Shown piece by piece: positions 6,247 through 7,415 of a stretch of 7,415 nt of DNA; position 1 is the first letter of the stretch, and each line of letters starts with the position of its first letter. Below the pieces are notes generated by a model. It searched no databases. It worked only from the letters and a program-made list of their open reading frames with translations, and had not been told where the DNA came from. Both the position numbers and the translations under genes were made by a program. Source of the stretch: Gammaproteobacteria bacterium (lineage in GTDB: Bacteria; Pseudomonadota; Gammaproteobacteria; PS1; Pseudothioglobaceae); NCBI GenBank assembly GCA_029937335.1, contig JAPYQD010000033.1, positions 1 to 7,415 on the forward strand, read 5' to 3'.

Positions 6247-7188
6247 TCAATTCCTATCTAACCAGACACCCAGGCCTTGAGCGCAGATTTCTAAATCCCC
6301 TTTAAACAGTTTGATTTGTTGTGCTTCGTCTAATATAACACCGTGTTTGATAGAGATACCTAGTAAGTAATTAAGCAGGGATTCTTTAATAGCCTTGTGT
6401 CGATTGGGCTGATCTTTTAAAGTGTTGGCAATTTTAACAAAGCCATCAATATGCTGTATCAGCATATCGGCAGATTTCTGGGTGAATTCAATACGGTTAA
6501 AGTGCGTCAAGTAGGCGTACTTTGGCTGAAGTATCATCAACTTATGAATGGTATTTTTCCAAACCTCTGGATCAAATTGTACGGGTGTCGTTGGTGGGAA
6601 GATTAATTCGCCTTGGTTGGTATCAAACTCACGATAACTAACTCCTAGCGTATCACCAGAAAACAATCCTTTGGATTTTTCATCCCAAATACATACATGA
6701 TGGCGCGCATGGCCGGGGGTGTCTATAAACTTTAATGTGCGATTACCTAGGGTGATTGTGCCACCATCTTTAGCAATCACTACCCGGTCTTCTGGTGTTG
6801 GGATTAAATCACCTAAGAATTGTTTAAAGAACAACTCCCCATACACGCCAATTACCCCAGCACGGAGTTTAGAAGGGTCAATTAAATGATTAGCACCATA
6901 TTCATGCACATAGACTGTTGCATTGGGTAAATATTTAATGAGTTCACCCGCACCACCCGCGTGATCAAGGTGAATGTGTGTGAGCAATATATAGTCTACA
7001 TTTTCACGTTTAATATTTTTAGCATCCAGTGTGGCTAGTAGTGTTGGCACGGATAGGTAACAACCAGTATCCACAAAAGCAGCACGACCATTGTCTTCAA
7101 TCAGGTAAGCAGCGACGAAATCTTTGCGCATGTGTTCAGTATCAATACAAGTAACACCAAAATCAAGATCAAAGTAAATAGGGTTCAT
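6247..7188 (-). CDS. Metallo-beta-lactamase-fold hydrolase
   Basis: The 313-residue protein has the full dinuclear metal site of the metallo-beta-lactamase superfamily: HIHLDH at 71-76 (His71, His73, Asp75, His76), His160 in DTPGHARHH, Asp179 in FSGDTLG and His229 in LTHF. Conserved strands VDTG (39-42) and LLTHIHLDHAGG fit hydrolases of the glyoxalase II/RNase Z type rather than true beta-lactamases. There is no signal peptide, so it should act in the cytosol. Residues ~235-313 form a helical C-terminal part that I do not recognise. The substrate cannot be named: thioesters, phosphodiesters or lactones are all possible for the fold. The ATG at 7188 lies only 18 bases from a terminator, with no Shine-Dalgarno sequence. 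It converges on ppnP. Confidence 0.88.
   Translation of the reverse strand: MNPIYFDLDFGVTCIDTEHMRKDFVAAYLIEDNGRAAFVDTGCYLSVPTLLATLDAKNIKRENVDYILLTHIHLDHAGGAGELIKYLPNATVYVHEYGANHLIDPSKLRAGVIGVYGELFFKQFLGDLIPTPEDRVVIAKDGGTITLGNRTLKFIDTPGHARHHVCIWDEKSKGLFSGDTLGVSYREFDTNQGELIFPPTTPVQFDPEVWKNTIHKLMILQPKYAYLTHFNRIEFTQKSADMLIQHIDGFVKIANTLKDQPNRHKAIKESLLNYLLGISIKHGVILDEAQQIKLFKGDLEICAQGLGVWLDRN
6449..6467. repeat. 8-bp inverted repeat inside the hydrolase gene
   Basis: ATATGCTG at 6449-6456 and CAGCATAT at 6460-6467 are perfect complements around TAT, within the codons for MLIQHID. It is short and coding, and there is no T-run on either side. I note it only as structure. Confidence 0.4.
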
Positions 7189-7194
7189 GGTCTT

Positions 7195-7200
7195 ATTTTA
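7195..7200 (-). promoter_or_regulatory. Possible -10 box for a leaderless hydrolase transcript
   Basis: TAAAAT on the minus strand ends six bases before the hydrolase ATG, so a start site at the usual distance would be at or next to the A of the ATG. The -35 region would fall inside the terminator hairpin and shows no match. This is a weak call, made because the space between terminator and gene allows little else. Confidence 0.22.
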
Positions 7201-7206
7201 GACAAT

Positions 7207-7233
7207 AAAAAACCGCCCAAAAGGGCGGTTTTT
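7207..7233 (-). terminator. Strong intrinsic terminator of the rightmost gene
   Basis: AACCGCCC at 7211-7218 pairs with GGGCGGTT at 7223-7230 around an AAAA loop; flanking A and T runs lengthen the stem to eleven pairs. Read leftward, the GC-rich stem ends in a run of six T, as expected for transcription leaving the gene that ends at 7252. The T-run on the plus strand means it could also stop rightward transcription. Confidence 0.9.
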
Positions 7234-7252
7234 AACAATTAAGTTAATTGTT
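7234..7252. repeat. 9-bp AT-rich palindrome at the stop codon
   Basis: AACAATTAA-G-TTAATTGTT is a perfect inverted repeat around one base. It overlaps the last base of the stop codon of the leftward gene and directly abuts the terminator. It may form an extra hairpin in the 3' end of the transcript. Confidence 0.55.
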
Positions 7253-7415
7253 TAGAAGTCGCCTTCTGCACCACCATTTTGGATACGAGTAATAACACGC
7301 TGAACATCTAGTGCTTTTTCAAGTAAGTACTCAGGTAATGCTGCACCACCATAGATCATCGCATTCATGTCTAATGTGTAAATCCATCTTTGACCTTGCT
7401 TATCTTCAATCAACG
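7252..7415 (-). CDS. C-terminal end of a protein, probably DUF302-like (partial)
   Basis: Fifty-three codons run in from the right edge to a TAA at 7254-7252; the start lies outside the window. The readable part has a strand-like segment (QGQRWIYTLDMNAM), then IYGGAALPE, an amphipathic helix (YLLEKALDVQRVITRIQN) and the end GGAEGDF. A pattern of aromatic strand, MI.GG..LP and a helix with V..I..I followed by GGA.G.F resembles the C-termini of DUF302 proteins, some of which occur near sulfur-oxidation genes. The match is from memory of the family and is tentative. That it is a real gene end is supported by the strong terminator 19 bases after the stop. Confidence 0.7.
   Translation of the reverse strand, partial: LIEDKQGQRWIYTLDMNAMIYGGAALPEYLLEKALDVQRVITRIQNGGAEGDF

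Overview
The window is an AT-rich stretch of ordinary bacterial chromosome, most likely from a gammaproteobacterium. Four genes are recognisable as rsmB, dsbC, pepA and ppnP, all with proteobacterial-type sequence. The combination of low GC by eye, very short intergenic gaps, and these genes lying outside their E. coli neighbourhoods (rsmB away from fmt, dsbC away from recJ, pepA away from holC) suggests a streamlined lineage. A marine sulfur-oxidiser of the SUP05/Thioglobaceae type would fit, but that is an impression and no marker here proves it.

Layout, left to right: (1) bases 1-423 are a very AT-rich intergenic region with several inverted repeats and a plausible promoter for the next gene. 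(2) A CPA2/KefB-type monovalent cation:proton antiporter with C-terminal RCK domains runs rightward (424-2409). (3) It converges on a leftward pair, dsbC then rsmB (4410 down to 2433), whose reading frames overlap by 17 bases. (4) A 79-base divergent promoter region (4411-4489) carries a 14-base palindrome. (5) pepA and ppnP run rightward as a tight operon (4490-6237). (6) They converge on a leftward metallo-beta-lactamase-fold hydrolase (7188 down to 6247). (7) A strong intrinsic terminator (7207-7233) lies just upstream of that gene. (8) The last 53 codons of another leftward gene, probably DUF302-like, run in from the right edge.

The genes cover household tasks: ion and pH homeostasis at the inner membrane, 16S rRNA methylation, periplasmic disulfide isomerisation, cytosolic peptide turnover, nucleoside salvage, and an unassigned metal-dependent hydrolase. 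Apart from the two co-directional pairs there is no sign that they form one pathway.

I found no CRISPR array, mobile element, tRNA, rRNA, phage gene or defence system. I do not think the window holds a new biological system. The items most worth a second look are regulatory or structural: the inverted repeats around the antiporter promoter, a perfect 12-bp hairpin inside the antiporter gene, a palindrome between dsbC and pepA, and a hydrolase start codon pressed against a terminator.
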